Shown in pieces: positions 16,474 through 23,895 of a DNA stretch of 32,806 bases. Source of the stretch: an uncultured Bacteroidia bacterium (GTDB lineage: Bacteria; Bacteroidota; Bacteroidia; NS11-12g; UBA9320); NCBI GenBank assembly GCA_905478335.1, contig CAJQIC010000028.1, positions 1-32,806 of the forward strand, written 5' to 3'. The translations under genes and the position numbers were made by a program. The notes under the pieces are model-generated. The model worked only from the letters and a program-made list of their open reading frames with translations, made no database searches and was not told the origin of the DNA. Numbering within the stretch: the stretch's first letter is position 1; the number at the start of each line of letters is the position of its first letter.

Positions 16474-17820
16474 ATGTTTGAAGCATCAATAAGACAGCCC
16501 CTTGTAGAAGGCAACAAATCAATCGCTGACGTTAGTAATGACATTTGCGCACCGATTGAAAACAAACCTACGAAACTATGGTGGCTCGGTTTTACCCTTT
16601 CATTTGCGTTCTTAATGTTAATGGTCTTGTCGTTAGGCTGGACTGTTTGGGAAGGTATTGGTACATGGGGAGTTAACAAAACAGTTATGTGGGGTTGGGA
16701 TATTACCAACTTCGTATTCTGGGTAGGTATTGGTCACGCGGGTACGTTGATTTCTGCCATCCTGCTTTTGTTCCGTCAAAAGTGGAGAATGTCGATCAAC
16801 AGGAGTGCGGAAGCGATGACGATTTTTGCGGTACTTTGTGCGGCTCAATTTCCACTGTTCCACATGGGACGTGTATGGTTGGCTTACTGGGCGTTACCAT
16901 TACCAAACATGTTTGGATCACTATGGGTTAACTTTAACTCACCGTTATTATGGGACGTTTTCGCGATTTCGACTTACTTATCGGTTTCGTTATTGTTCTG
17001 GTACTTAGGTTTAATTCCGGATATCGCTACAGTTCGTGATAGAGCTGTAACGAAGGCAAGAAAATTCTGGTATGGATTTTTTGCCATGGGATGGAACGGT
17101 TCTGCAAGAACTTGGCACAGATATGAAATTGTAGCCTTAATCTTGGCTGGGGTTTCTACACCACTTGTACTTTCTGTACATACGATTGTATCCATGGACT
17201 TCGCGACCTCGGTAATACCAGGTTGGCACACCACGATTTTCCCACCCTACTTCGTTGCCGGTGCAATTTTCTCTGGTTTCGGTATGGTGTTAACACTACT
17301 CATCATTGTGAGGAAGGTGTTGAATTTGCAACAATATATTACAATAGGTCACTTAGATGCCATGACTAAAGTAGTCATGCTGACGGGTTCGATTGTAGGT
17401 GTTGCTTACTTAACTGAGTTTTTCATTGCGGCTTATTCAGGTGTTGTATACGAACAATATGCATTCTTGAATAGAGCATTTGGGCCTTATTGGTGGGCAT
17501 ATTGGACTATGATGAGTTGTAACTTATTGGCTCCTCAGGTATTCTGGTTCAAATGGGCTAGAACTACACCTTGGTTCATCTTTATGTTATCCATCGTTGT
17601 AAATATTGGAATGTGGTTTGAGCGATTTGTAATTATTGTTACGTCGCTACATAGAGATTATTTGACTTCGTCGTGGGCAATGTATTCTGCGACCATTACT
17701 GAGGTTGGAATTTTCTTAGGAACGATGGGACTGTTCTTTACTTGTTTCTTCTTGTTCAGCAAGTTTTTACCGGTAATCAACATGTCGGAAGTGAAGAGTA
17801 TTATTAAAAGTAGAGAGTAA
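16474..17820 (+). CDS. actC: Alternative Complex III subunit ActC, NrfD-like quinol-binding membrane protein
   Basis: Integral membrane subunit of the NrfD/PsrC family, 448 residues and strongly hydrophobic, with about ten membrane helices. Typical features are IRQPLVEGNKS at the N-terminus, VFWVGIGHAGTLISAILLLF, QFPLFHMGRVWLAYWALPLP, VSTPLVLSVHTIVSMDFATS, PGWHTTIFPPYFVAGAIFSG and FVIIVTSLHRDYLTSSW. These match the quinol-oxidising subunit of Alternative Complex III. The ATG lies 15 bases after the actB stop, within the operon. ActF is its distant paralogue at the end of the operon. Confidence 0.95.
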   Translation: MFEASIRQPLVEGNKSIADVSNDICAPIENKPTKLWWLGFTLSFAFLMLMVLSLGWTVWEGIGTWGVNKTVMWGWDITNFVFWVGIGHAGTLISAILLLFRQKWRMSINRSAEAMTIFAVLCAAQFPLFHMGRVWLAYWALPLPNMFGSLWVNFNSPLLWDVFAISTYLSVSLLFWYLGLIPDIATVRDRAVTKARKFWYGFFAMGWNGSARTWHRYEIVALILAGVSTPLVLSVHTIVSMDFATSVIPGWHTTIFPPYFVAGAIFSGFGMVLTLLIIVRKVLNLQQYITIGHLDAMTKVVMLTGSIVGVAYLTEFFIAAYSGVVYEQYAFLNRAFGPYWWAYWTMMSCNLLAPQVFWFKWARTTPWFIFMLSIVVNIGMWFERFVIIVTSLHRDYLTSSWAMYSATITEVGIFLGTMGLFFTCFFLFSKFLPVINMSEVKSIIKSRE

Positions 17821-17841
17821 TTTGATTTTAAATCCTATAGG

Positions 17842-18738
17842 ATGTTAGATAAACAATTAATATTAGGTGTTTACGACAATGGAGATGATCTTCTAACGTC
17901 AGTAAAAAAACTTAGAAAAAAAGGTGTAGAAATCTTTGATTGCTACACACCTTACCCGGTTCACCATCTGGATAATGAGATGGGCATTAAGCGATCCAAC
18001 TTAACGGTAGGCGCATTTCTATGCGGCCTTACAGGATTCTTTCTTGGTTTGTTGTTGCAATTTTATATGATGACAAACTTCCTCCATACCTTTAAGAGTT
18101 GGCCCATGATCATTGGTGGGAAGCCTCAAGATTATGGTATGTGGCCAAGTATGGTGCCTGTAACATTTGAAATGACTATTCTATTCACGGCATTTGGTAT
18201 TGGCTTCTTGTTTTTTGCTAAAAGCAAAATGATTCACGGTAAAATCGCTCAAATCATTGACCCACGTCAAACAGACGATAGATTATTCTTAGCAGTTGAA
18301 CCATCAGAATTGTCGAAAATATCTCGATCTGAATTGGATTCATTTTTGACTGAAAACGGTGCTATAGAGATTCGAGAAAGAAATCTAGATGGAAGTGCAG
18401 AGGTTGAGACTGCAGCTCCAGCTAAGCCAAAGACAAAAGCGAAAGCAGCGCCTAAAACAGCTGACCTGAGTGAAGAAGAGAAATCAGAAAAACTAGGTTT
18501 CCTACAATCAATTGTTGGAGAAGGCACAAGTGACCAAAAAGATGATTTGAAAGAAATCAGCGGTGTTGGTCCGGTATATGAAGAGAAATTAAATTCAATA
18601 GGCATATTTACGTTTGAGCAAGTATCAAAACTTACTCCAGAGTCGATTAAAGCCATTGAAGAGTTAACGAAATATTTCCCTGGAAAAATCGAACGTGAAG
18701 ATTGGATTTCTCAGGCTAAAAACTTAATGGACAAATAA
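17842..18738 (+). CDS. actD: Alternative Complex III subunit ActD (DUF3341) with helix-hairpin-helix C-terminal extension
   Basis: A small membrane subunit of Alternative Complex III. Residues 1-178 are the standard ActD: an N-terminal GVYDNGDDLLTSVKKLR, the CYTPYPVHHLDNEMG motif, two membrane segments (about 55-75 and 107-126), and PRQTDDRLFLAVE. The protein then continues for about 120 residues beyond the usual end. An Ala/Lys/Pro linker (187-206) is followed by an acidic helix and a domain at 234-296 reading LKEISGVGPVYEEKLNSIG, a helix-hairpin-helix pattern ending FPGKIEREDWISQAKNLM. Similar HhH tails are known fused to assorted Bacteroidota proteins; their role is unclear. It starts 21 bases after actC and ends 2 bases before actE. 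Confidence 0.93.
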   Translation: MLDKQLILGVYDNGDDLLTSVKKLRKKGVEIFDCYTPYPVHHLDNEMGIKRSNLTVGAFLCGLTGFFLGLLLQFYMMTNFLHTFKSWPMIIGGKPQDYGMWPSMVPVTFEMTILFTAFGIGFLFFAKSKMIHGKIAQIIDPRQTDDRLFLAVEPSELSKISRSELDSFLTENGAIEIRERNLDGSAEVETAAPAKPKTKAKAAPKTADLSEEEKSEKLGFLQSIVGEGTSDQKDDLKEISGVGPVYEEKLNSIGIFTFEQVSKLTPESIKAIEELTKYFPGKIEREDWISQAKNLMDK

Positions 18739-18740
18739 CT

Positions 18741-19766
18741 ATGCAGTTTTTACAAAAGCGAATGAATATAATTAACGGTTTGATGCTAGTAGCAGCAGGT
18801 ACGTTAGTAGGCTGTTCAGCTGGTGGAAACAAGCCAGGATATGAATATGCGCCAAACATGTACGAATCTGAGGCGTACGAAGCATATACTCAGACTGGAG
18901 ATATGAAGTATAATCCGAATGGCATGACCATGCGTTTACCTGTTGCAGGCGCAATTGCGCAAGGGCAAATGGGATATACCATGTATGCTGAAGGGTATGA
19001 AGCATCAGCCAGTTGGTCTAACCCAGTTGCGGCCACTGAGGCTAATGTAGCTGAAGGTATGCGTTTGTATAATATTCAATGTCAGCATTGCCACGGTAAA
19101 AAAGGTAAAAATGACGGCGGAGTTATTAAAAGCGGACAATATCCACCACCACCATGGGATGGGTATCAAGCAGATTACATTAAAACATTGCCAGACGGAA
19201 AAGCATTCCATTCTATTACTTACGGTAAAGGAAATATGGGTGCACATGGAAACGTTTTGTCTCCAAACGAACGTTGGAAGGTGTTACATTATGTAAGAAG
19301 CCTAAGTTTAGGAGAGGCGTTTGTATATGCTGCCGAAGGAACAGAAGACGAGGAAATTGTTAGCGCGAGTGCCAAAGCATTTGATGGTTTTGAATTGGTT
19401 GACATAGGACCAGATTTAGATATGATCAATGCGGCCATGAGAAATGTACATTTCAAAGGCTTGCAGTACAAAAAATTTGAGGAACAAAGCAAACCACATT
19501 TAGACAAGGTTGCCGCATATATGTCTAACAATCCTGAGTTAAAGGCTCTAGTTGTTGGTCACGTGGCTTCAGATATGAACGTACCTGGTTTAGGTGAGTT
19601 AAGCTTAATTAGAGCCAAGACGGTTTGTGACTACCTTGAATCAAAAGGCGTATCGAGAGATCGATTAAGCCCAAAAGGTAAAGGATCAACGATGCCAATT
19701 GACACCAATGATGACAAGATTGGGAAGTTGATTAATAGACGAGTAGAAATTTATTTCATTAAATAA
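18741..19766 (+). CDS. actE: Alternative Complex III subunit ActE, monoheme cytochrome c lipoprotein fused to an OmpA-like domain
   Basis: An exported monoheme cytochrome. A lipoprotein signal ends LVGC at C25; a second ATG at 18762 would shorten the N-terminus to a more standard signal. The ActE hallmark GYEYAPNMYESEAYEAY follows, then the heme site CQHCH at 114-118, with a methionine-containing GKGNMGAHGN and HYVRSLS for the sixth ligand region. Residues from about 235 to 341 form an OmpA-like domain: LDKVAAYMSNNPELKALVVG, LSLIRAKTVCDYLESKGV, LSPKGKGSTMP and NRRVEIYF. The Asp of the canonical GHTD motif is Ala (GHVA), while the Arg in LSxxRA is kept. I infer that the fusion could tether the complex to peptidoglycan, but the missing Asp makes binding uncertain. 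It sits between actD (2-base gap) and actF (17-base gap). Confidence 0.92.
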   Translation: MQFLQKRMNIINGLMLVAAGTLVGCSAGGNKPGYEYAPNMYESEAYEAYTQTGDMKYNPNGMTMRLPVAGAIAQGQMGYTMYAEGYEASASWSNPVAATEANVAEGMRLYNIQCQHCHGKKGKNDGGVIKSGQYPPPPWDGYQADYIKTLPDGKAFHSITYGKGNMGAHGNVLSPNERWKVLHYVRSLSLGEAFVYAAEGTEDEEIVSASAKAFDGFELVDIGPDLDMINAAMRNVHFKGLQYKKFEEQSKPHLDKVAAYMSNNPELKALVVGHVASDMNVPGLGELSLIRAKTVCDYLESKGVSRDRLSPKGKGSTMPIDTNDDKIGKLINRRVEIYFIK

Positions 19767-19783
19767 TCAGAATAGTAAAGAAC

Positions 19784-21232
19784 ATGGGACACCATCACAT
19801 ATCTGAGGTAAACGACGAAAAGTATATTTTCACTGGCCGATCAAAAGTAATAGTCGGTTTAGTGTTTGTAGTTGGATTAATTCTGACATTTATTGGAGTG
19901 AATCAAATCAAACATGAAGATGCACATAAAAGTGGTGCAGCAAATGTTGAAGAACACGCCGCAACAAATCAAGACCTTCCTGTCCATACAGTTGGGATGC
20001 AAGATGATCACCAAGCACATGGTGATGAATCACATGCTGAAGAGCACACAGAGCACGCAGAAGCGTCTCACGGTGAAGAAGCTCATGGTGAGGAAGAACA
20101 TGCTGAAGCGCATGGCAGTCACCACGGACCTTCATGGTTGGCAAGATTATGGGCAAACTTATTATTAAACTCATATTATTTTATGCTGTTCGCAGTGGGA
20201 GCGTTGTTTTTCTTAGCGGTTAACTATGCTGCGAATGCGGGATGGTCGACTTTGTTAAAACGCGTAATCGAATCCATTACATCATACATACCTATTGGAA
20301 TTTTAACATTAGGTCTTGTAATCTATTTTGGTAAAGAACACCTATACCATTGGGTGGTCTATTTAAACCAAGGTCTGGATGCCGGACAGCCAGGTTTTGA
20401 TAAGATACTTGCCGGGAAAGACTGGTTCTTGTCGTCAGGATGGTTATTAATTGGGGTGCCAACGATCATGATTATCTGGTGGGTGTTCCGAATCATTTTG
20501 GTGCGTTTATCTCACAAAGAAGATGAGCAAGGTGGCCTTTCTTTCTTTAAGAAAAGTGTAATCTATTCTGCCGCTTTCTTAGTGGTATTTGCATTTAGCT
20601 TTTCTGTATTGAGTTGGTTGGTGATGATGAGTATTGACCCACACTGGTACAGTACGATGTATTCGGTTTACAATTTTGCCATTGCATTTGTAACATCACT
20701 TACAGTGATTTGCTTCTTTACATTATACCTGAAGTCAAAGGGGTATATGGAAGTTGTATCTGACGAAGTGATTCACGATTTGGGTAAGTTTATGTTTGCC
20801 TTCAGTATTTTCTGGGGATACATCTTTGTTTGTCAGTTCTTATTGATCTGGTATGCCAACATCACAGAAGAAAGTATCTACTTCGCGCAGCGCTTAACAC
20901 CTAATTTTAAGTGGTTCTTCCGAAGTAATATTATCATGTGTTTTGCACTTCCTTTCTTGATCTTAATGATGCGTAACGCAAAAAGACACCCAAAGGTGTT
21001 ATTGGTTGCTGGATCTATGATCCTTTTAGGCCACTGGTTAGACTTATTCATTATGATCATGCCTGGTACTGTTGGACAATCAGCGCAGATAGGCGTACTT
21101 GAAATTGGATTAACTATGGCATTCGCAGGGTTGTTTATATTCTGGGTGCTTAATAACTTGTCAAAACGAAACTTATATGCTAAAAATCACCCGTATTTGC
21201 TAGAGTCAGCAAATCACGACGTTGGTGTATAA
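19784..21232 (+). CDS. actF: Alternative Complex III subunit ActF, NrfD-like membrane protein with His-rich insert
   Basis: The second NrfD-type membrane subunit, 482 residues with about ten membrane helices. Family marks are LARLWANLLLNSYYFMLFAV, WFLSSGWLLIGVPTIMIIWW, SVLSWLVMMSIDPHWYSTMY, MFAFSIFWGYIFVCQFLLIW and HPKVLLVAGSMILLGHWLDL. The first helix (22-40) is followed by an unusual His/Glu-rich stretch (residues 44-114, 15 His) before the conserved body begins at GPSWLARLW. Given that helix this stretch should lie on the periplasmic side. The gene closes the operon: a strong terminator follows 20 bases later. In many Bacteroidota cytochrome oxidase genes (coxB, coxA) come next; here they do not. 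Confidence 0.94.
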   Translation: MGHHHISEVNDEKYIFTGRSKVIVGLVFVVGLILTFIGVNQIKHEDAHKSGAANVEEHAATNQDLPVHTVGMQDDHQAHGDESHAEEHTEHAEASHGEEAHGEEEHAEAHGSHHGPSWLARLWANLLLNSYYFMLFAVGALFFLAVNYAANAGWSTLLKRVIESITSYIPIGILTLGLVIYFGKEHLYHWVVYLNQGLDAGQPGFDKILAGKDWFLSSGWLLIGVPTIMIIWWVFRIILVRLSHKEDEQGGLSFFKKSVIYSAAFLVVFAFSFSVLSWLVMMSIDPHWYSTMYSVYNFAIAFVTSLTVICFFTLYLKSKGYMEVVSDEVIHDLGKFMFAFSIFWGYIFVCQFLLIWYANITEESIYFAQRLTPNFKWFFRSNIIMCFALPFLILMMRNAKRHPKVLLVAGSMILLGHWLDLFIMIMPGTVGQSAQIGVLEIGLTMAFAGLFIFWVLNNLSKRNLYAKNHPYLLESANHDVGV

Positions 21233-21252
21233 GCACGTATAAAACATTATCT

Positions 21253-21289
21253 AAGCCTCATTTGCATTTTGCGAATGAGGCTTTTTTTT
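21253..21289 (+). terminator. Rho-independent terminator of the act operon
   Basis: A 13-bp stem, with left arm AAGCCTCATTTGC (21253-21265), loop ATTTT and right arm GCGAATGAGGCTT and one G-U pair, runs into eight T (21282-21289). It lies 20 bases after the actF stop. Confidence 0.93.
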
Positions 21290-21309
21290 GTGGTAGGATT
21301 AGGTATAGA

Positions 21310-21478
21310 AGGGTTGAAGGATAGAAGGATTGAATGAGGAATGAGTGAATGAGTGAATGTGGAATGAGTAAAATTCATTTTCAACTTTCAACTTTTAACT
21401 CTCAACTCTCAATTATCAACTCTCAATTATCAACTCTCAGCTATCAATTATCAATTATCAACCATCAATTGTCAATAG
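21310..21478 (+). repeat. Composite short-repeat array: GAAGGATT/AATGAGTG octamers then 14 TCAAYTN heptamers
   Basis: The first part (21310-21370) is purine-rich, with degenerate octamers: GAAGGATAGAAGGATTGAA, then AATGAGTG repeated. From 21381 to 21478 there are 14 consecutive units of seven bases (TCAACTT, TCAACTC, TCAATTA, TCAGCTA and variants). The same composite, in inverted orientation, lies at 24663-24797, beyond the ABC-F and FKBP genes. The 290-base gap between actF and the ABC-F gene holds only the terminator, this array and a promoter. Confidence 0.9.
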
Positions 21479-21492
21479 CCCAACAAACCGAT

Positions 21493-21500
21493 TATCTTTG
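21493..21500 (+). promoter_or_regulatory. Putative -7 element for the ABC-F gene
   Basis: TATCTTTG fits TAnnTTTG and lies 23 bases before the ATG at 21523. A TTG at 21469-21471, inside the penultimate heptamer of the repeat array, is spaced 21 bases upstream, acceptable for the Bacteroidota -33 element. This places the true start downstream of the array. Confidence 0.5.
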
Positions 21501-21522
21501 CGCGCTTATTCATAAAGTCAAC

Positions 21523-23127
21523 ATGCTTACAGCTTCAAACATATCTTTACGATTCGGGAAACGCGTTCTTTTCGATGAGGTGAATGTTAAGTTTACAGAA
21601 GGGAATTGTTATGGTATAATTGGTGCAAATGGTGCCGGTAAATCCACCTTTCTGAAAATCCTTTCAGGTGAGATAGAGTCCACCACAGGAGATGTATCTA
21701 TGTCTCCAGGAATGCGCATGGCTGTACTTAAGCAAGATCACTTTGAATTTGACGAGTTTCAGGTATTAGAGACAGTAATCATGGGTCATAAACAAATGTA
21801 TGACATCATGAAGGAGAAAGAAGCGATTTATGCAAAGGAAGACTTCAGTGATGAAGACGGAATTAAAGCATCTGAACTAGAAGAAAAGTTTGGAGAAATG
21901 AATGGTTGGATGGCTGAAAGTGAGGCGGGAGAGATGCTTAATTCTTTAGGCGTTCCTGAAGAATACCATTATCAGAACATGGAAGACCTCAGCAACAACC
22001 TAAAAGTAAGGGTATTGCTGGCGCAAGCACTGTTTGGCAATCCGGATATATTATTGCTTGATGAGCCAACAAATGATTTGGATGTGATGACGATTTCTTG
22101 GCTTGAAAATTTTCTTGCCGAATCTAAAAACATCGTTATTGTTGTTTCTCACGATAGACACTTCTTGGATGCAGTTTGTACGCATACTGCCGACATCGAC
22201 TTTAGTAAAATCAAGGTATATGCCGGAAGTTATACGTTCTGGTACGAATCAAGTCAGTTGGCTTTAAGACAACAACAACAGGCCAACAAAAAAGCCGAAG
22301 ACAGAAAGAAAGAACTTCAACAGTTTATCGAGCGCTTTAGTGCTAACGTTAAGAAGTCTAAACAAGCCACGTCGCGTAAAAAAATGTTGGAAAAGCTCAA
22401 TGTTGAGGATATTCAACCATCCAGTAGAAGATACCCTGGTATATTGTTTGATCAAGAACGTGGAGCAGGAGACCAGATTCTTAATGTTTCTGATTTGAGT
22501 TATAAGAACTTCTTTGAAAACGTATCGTTCAATGTTTATAAAGGTGAAAAAATTGCCATTATTTCTAGAAACAGTTTAGCGATTACAAATTTCTACAGAA
22601 TCTTAAATGAGGAGATAAAGCCAACAAAAGGTAACATAGAGTGGGGTATAACGATTCAAAAGGCTTACCTGCCGAATGAGAACGATGGTTACTTCAATGG
22701 GGACCTAAATTTGATTGATTGGTTACGACAATATTCTGAAGAAAAAGACGAAACGTTTGTTCGTGGTTTCTTGGGTAAAATGTTGTTTAGCGGTGAGGAA
22801 GTGTTTAAAAAGAGTAATGTGTTGAGTGGTGGAGAAAAAGTGCGCTGTATGATTTCTAAGCTGATGCTTGCGCAACCCAACATGCTTATTCTAGACGAAC
22901 CAACCAACCACTTGGATCTAGAAGCGATTACAGCCTTTAACGAAGGACTGATAAATTACAAAGGAACGGTTTTGTTTACCTCACATGACCACACTTTTGT
23001 GCAGTCTATTGCAGACAGAATAATTGAACTTACGCCAACTGGCGTGATAGACAAAAAGACAGATTTCGACACGTATATAGAAGACGACCAGCTGCGTGAG
23101 CGAAGAGAAAAAATGTATCAGAATTAA
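21523..23127 (+). CDS. ABC-F family ATPase (YbiT-like), asymmetric ATP sites
   Basis: A soluble tandem-ATPase protein that acts on ribosomes rather than on transport. The ATG at 21523 gives 534 residues, a normal length. The open frame extends back to 21349, but that part is translated short repeats upstream of the promoter. Domain 1 has Walker A GANGAGKST (34-42) and LLLDEPTNDLD (177-187), but its signature is LSNNLK (156-161). The charged helical linker spans about 240-300. Domain 2 keeps LSGGEK (434-439) and LILDEPTNHLD (455-465), but its Walker A position reads IISRNSLAITNF (346-357), with no Gly-Lys-Thr. One composite ATP site is therefore complete and the other degenerate. A charged C-terminal tail ends ERREKMYQN. 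It is followed 10 bases later by the first FKBP gene. Confidence 0.9.
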   Translation: MLTASNISLRFGKRVLFDEVNVKFTEGNCYGIIGANGAGKSTFLKILSGEIESTTGDVSMSPGMRMAVLKQDHFEFDEFQVLETVIMGHKQMYDIMKEKEAIYAKEDFSDEDGIKASELEEKFGEMNGWMAESEAGEMLNSLGVPEEYHYQNMEDLSNNLKVRVLLAQALFGNPDILLLDEPTNDLDVMTISWLENFLAESKNIVIVVSHDRHFLDAVCTHTADIDFSKIKVYAGSYTFWYESSQLALRQQQQANKKAEDRKKELQQFIERFSANVKKSKQATSRKKMLEKLNVEDIQPSSRRYPGILFDQERGAGDQILNVSDLSYKNFFENVSFNVYKGEKIAIISRNSLAITNFYRILNEEIKPTKGNIEWGITIQKAYLPNENDGYFNGDLNLIDWLRQYSEEKDETFVRGFLGKMLFSGEEVFKKSNVLSGGEKVRCMISKLMLAQPNMLILDEPTNHLDLEAITAFNEGLINYKGTVLFTSHDHTFVQSIADRIIELTPTGVIDKKTDFDTYIEDDQLRERREKMYQN

Positions 23128-23137
23128 TAATTAAATA

Positions 23138-23827
23138 ATGAAAAAACTATTTTTAGGGTTAGTAGCGTCAATGATGGCGTTAACTTCATGTAACAGCGGT
23201 GGAACTGCTTCAGGCGACATCGAATTAATTGATCTTAACGACAGCATGTCTTATGCTTTAGGTTGTTTAATAAGCGATAACAACAGCAAGAACTTTGGAG
23301 ACGATATTGATATCAATATTTTTATGGAAGGAATTCGTCAACACAGTGATTCTAGTGGTGATTTGCTTATTCCATTTGACGAAGCTGAAATGATTTTGCA
23401 ATCGTATGCGTATAAGAAGTCAAATGCGAAAGCAGAAACGAACATGGCTGCCGGTCAAGCATTTTTAGCTGACAATAAAACCAAAGAGGGTGTAAATACG
23501 TTACCTAGCGGATTGCAGTACAAAATTGTAACTGAAGGTACAGGCGCTAAACCATCACTAGAAGATTCAGTGGTATGTCATTACACAGGAACATTCATCG
23601 ACGGAAAGGTATTCGATAGCTCAGTTGAACGTGGATTACCTGCAACTTTTGCCGTTAATGGTGTGATTAAGGGATGGCAAGAAATCGTACCGATGATGCC
23701 TACAGGTTCTAAGTGGATGGTGTATGTGCCATCTGATTTGGCTTACGGTTCACGAGACAATCAAGGTATGCCTGCCAATTCTACTCTAATATTTGAGATA
23801 GAGTTGTTAGAAATCGTTGGAAAATAA
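23138..23827 (+). CDS. FKBP-type peptidyl-prolyl isomerase, lipoprotein
   Basis: An exported prolyl cis-trans isomerase of the Mip/FkpA type, 229 residues. A lipoprotein signal ends MALTSC (C18). The N-terminal dimerisation-type domain runs from SMSYALGCLISDN to about residue 110. The C-terminal FKBP domain starts GLQYKIVTEGTG and contains VVCHYTGTFIDGKVFDSS, VNGVIKGWQEIVPMMPTGSK and YVPSDLAYGS, ending STLIFEIELLEIVGK. The active-site aromatic and Asp positions of FKBPs (Y, F-D, W, Y) are visible. It follows the ABC-F gene by 10 bases, so it is likely co-transcribed, and precedes a close paralogue. It probably folds envelope proteins. Confidence 0.93.
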   Translation: MKKLFLGLVASMMALTSCNSGGTASGDIELIDLNDSMSYALGCLISDNNSKNFGDDIDINIFMEGIRQHSDSSGDLLIPFDEAEMILQSYAYKKSNAKAETNMAAGQAFLADNKTKEGVNTLPSGLQYKIVTEGTGAKPSLEDSVVCHYTGTFIDGKVFDSSVERGLPATFAVNGVIKGWQEIVPMMPTGSKWMVYVPSDLAYGSRDNQGMPANSTLIFEIELLEIVGK

Positions 23828-23828
23828 C

Positions 23829-23877
23829 GAGAACGGCTTTTCGTTCTCACTCTGGATTGATTTTTGTTTCATCCAGA
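23829..23877 (+). promoter_or_regulatory. Two tandem hairpins between the FKBP genes
   Basis: The 68-base gap between the two FKBP genes holds two perfect 7-bp hairpins. The first is GAGAACG/CGTTCTC (23829-23848, loop of six). The second is TCTGGAT/ATCCAGA (23851-23877, loop of thirteen, T-rich). Neither is followed by a proper T-tract, so an RNA stability or partial attenuation role is more likely than full termination. Confidence 0.5.
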
Positions 23878-23895
23878 ATAAATAAATAGTACAAA

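Noticed and set aside
21381-21478. Possible CRISPR array
   Set aside because: Units are only seven bases, contiguous and without spacers; no cas genes are present.
21349-21522. N-terminal extension of the ABC-F frame with a seven-residue periodic peptide
   Set aside because: It is translation of the heptamer array, lies upstream of the -7 box at 21493, and family proteins start at the ATG at 21523.
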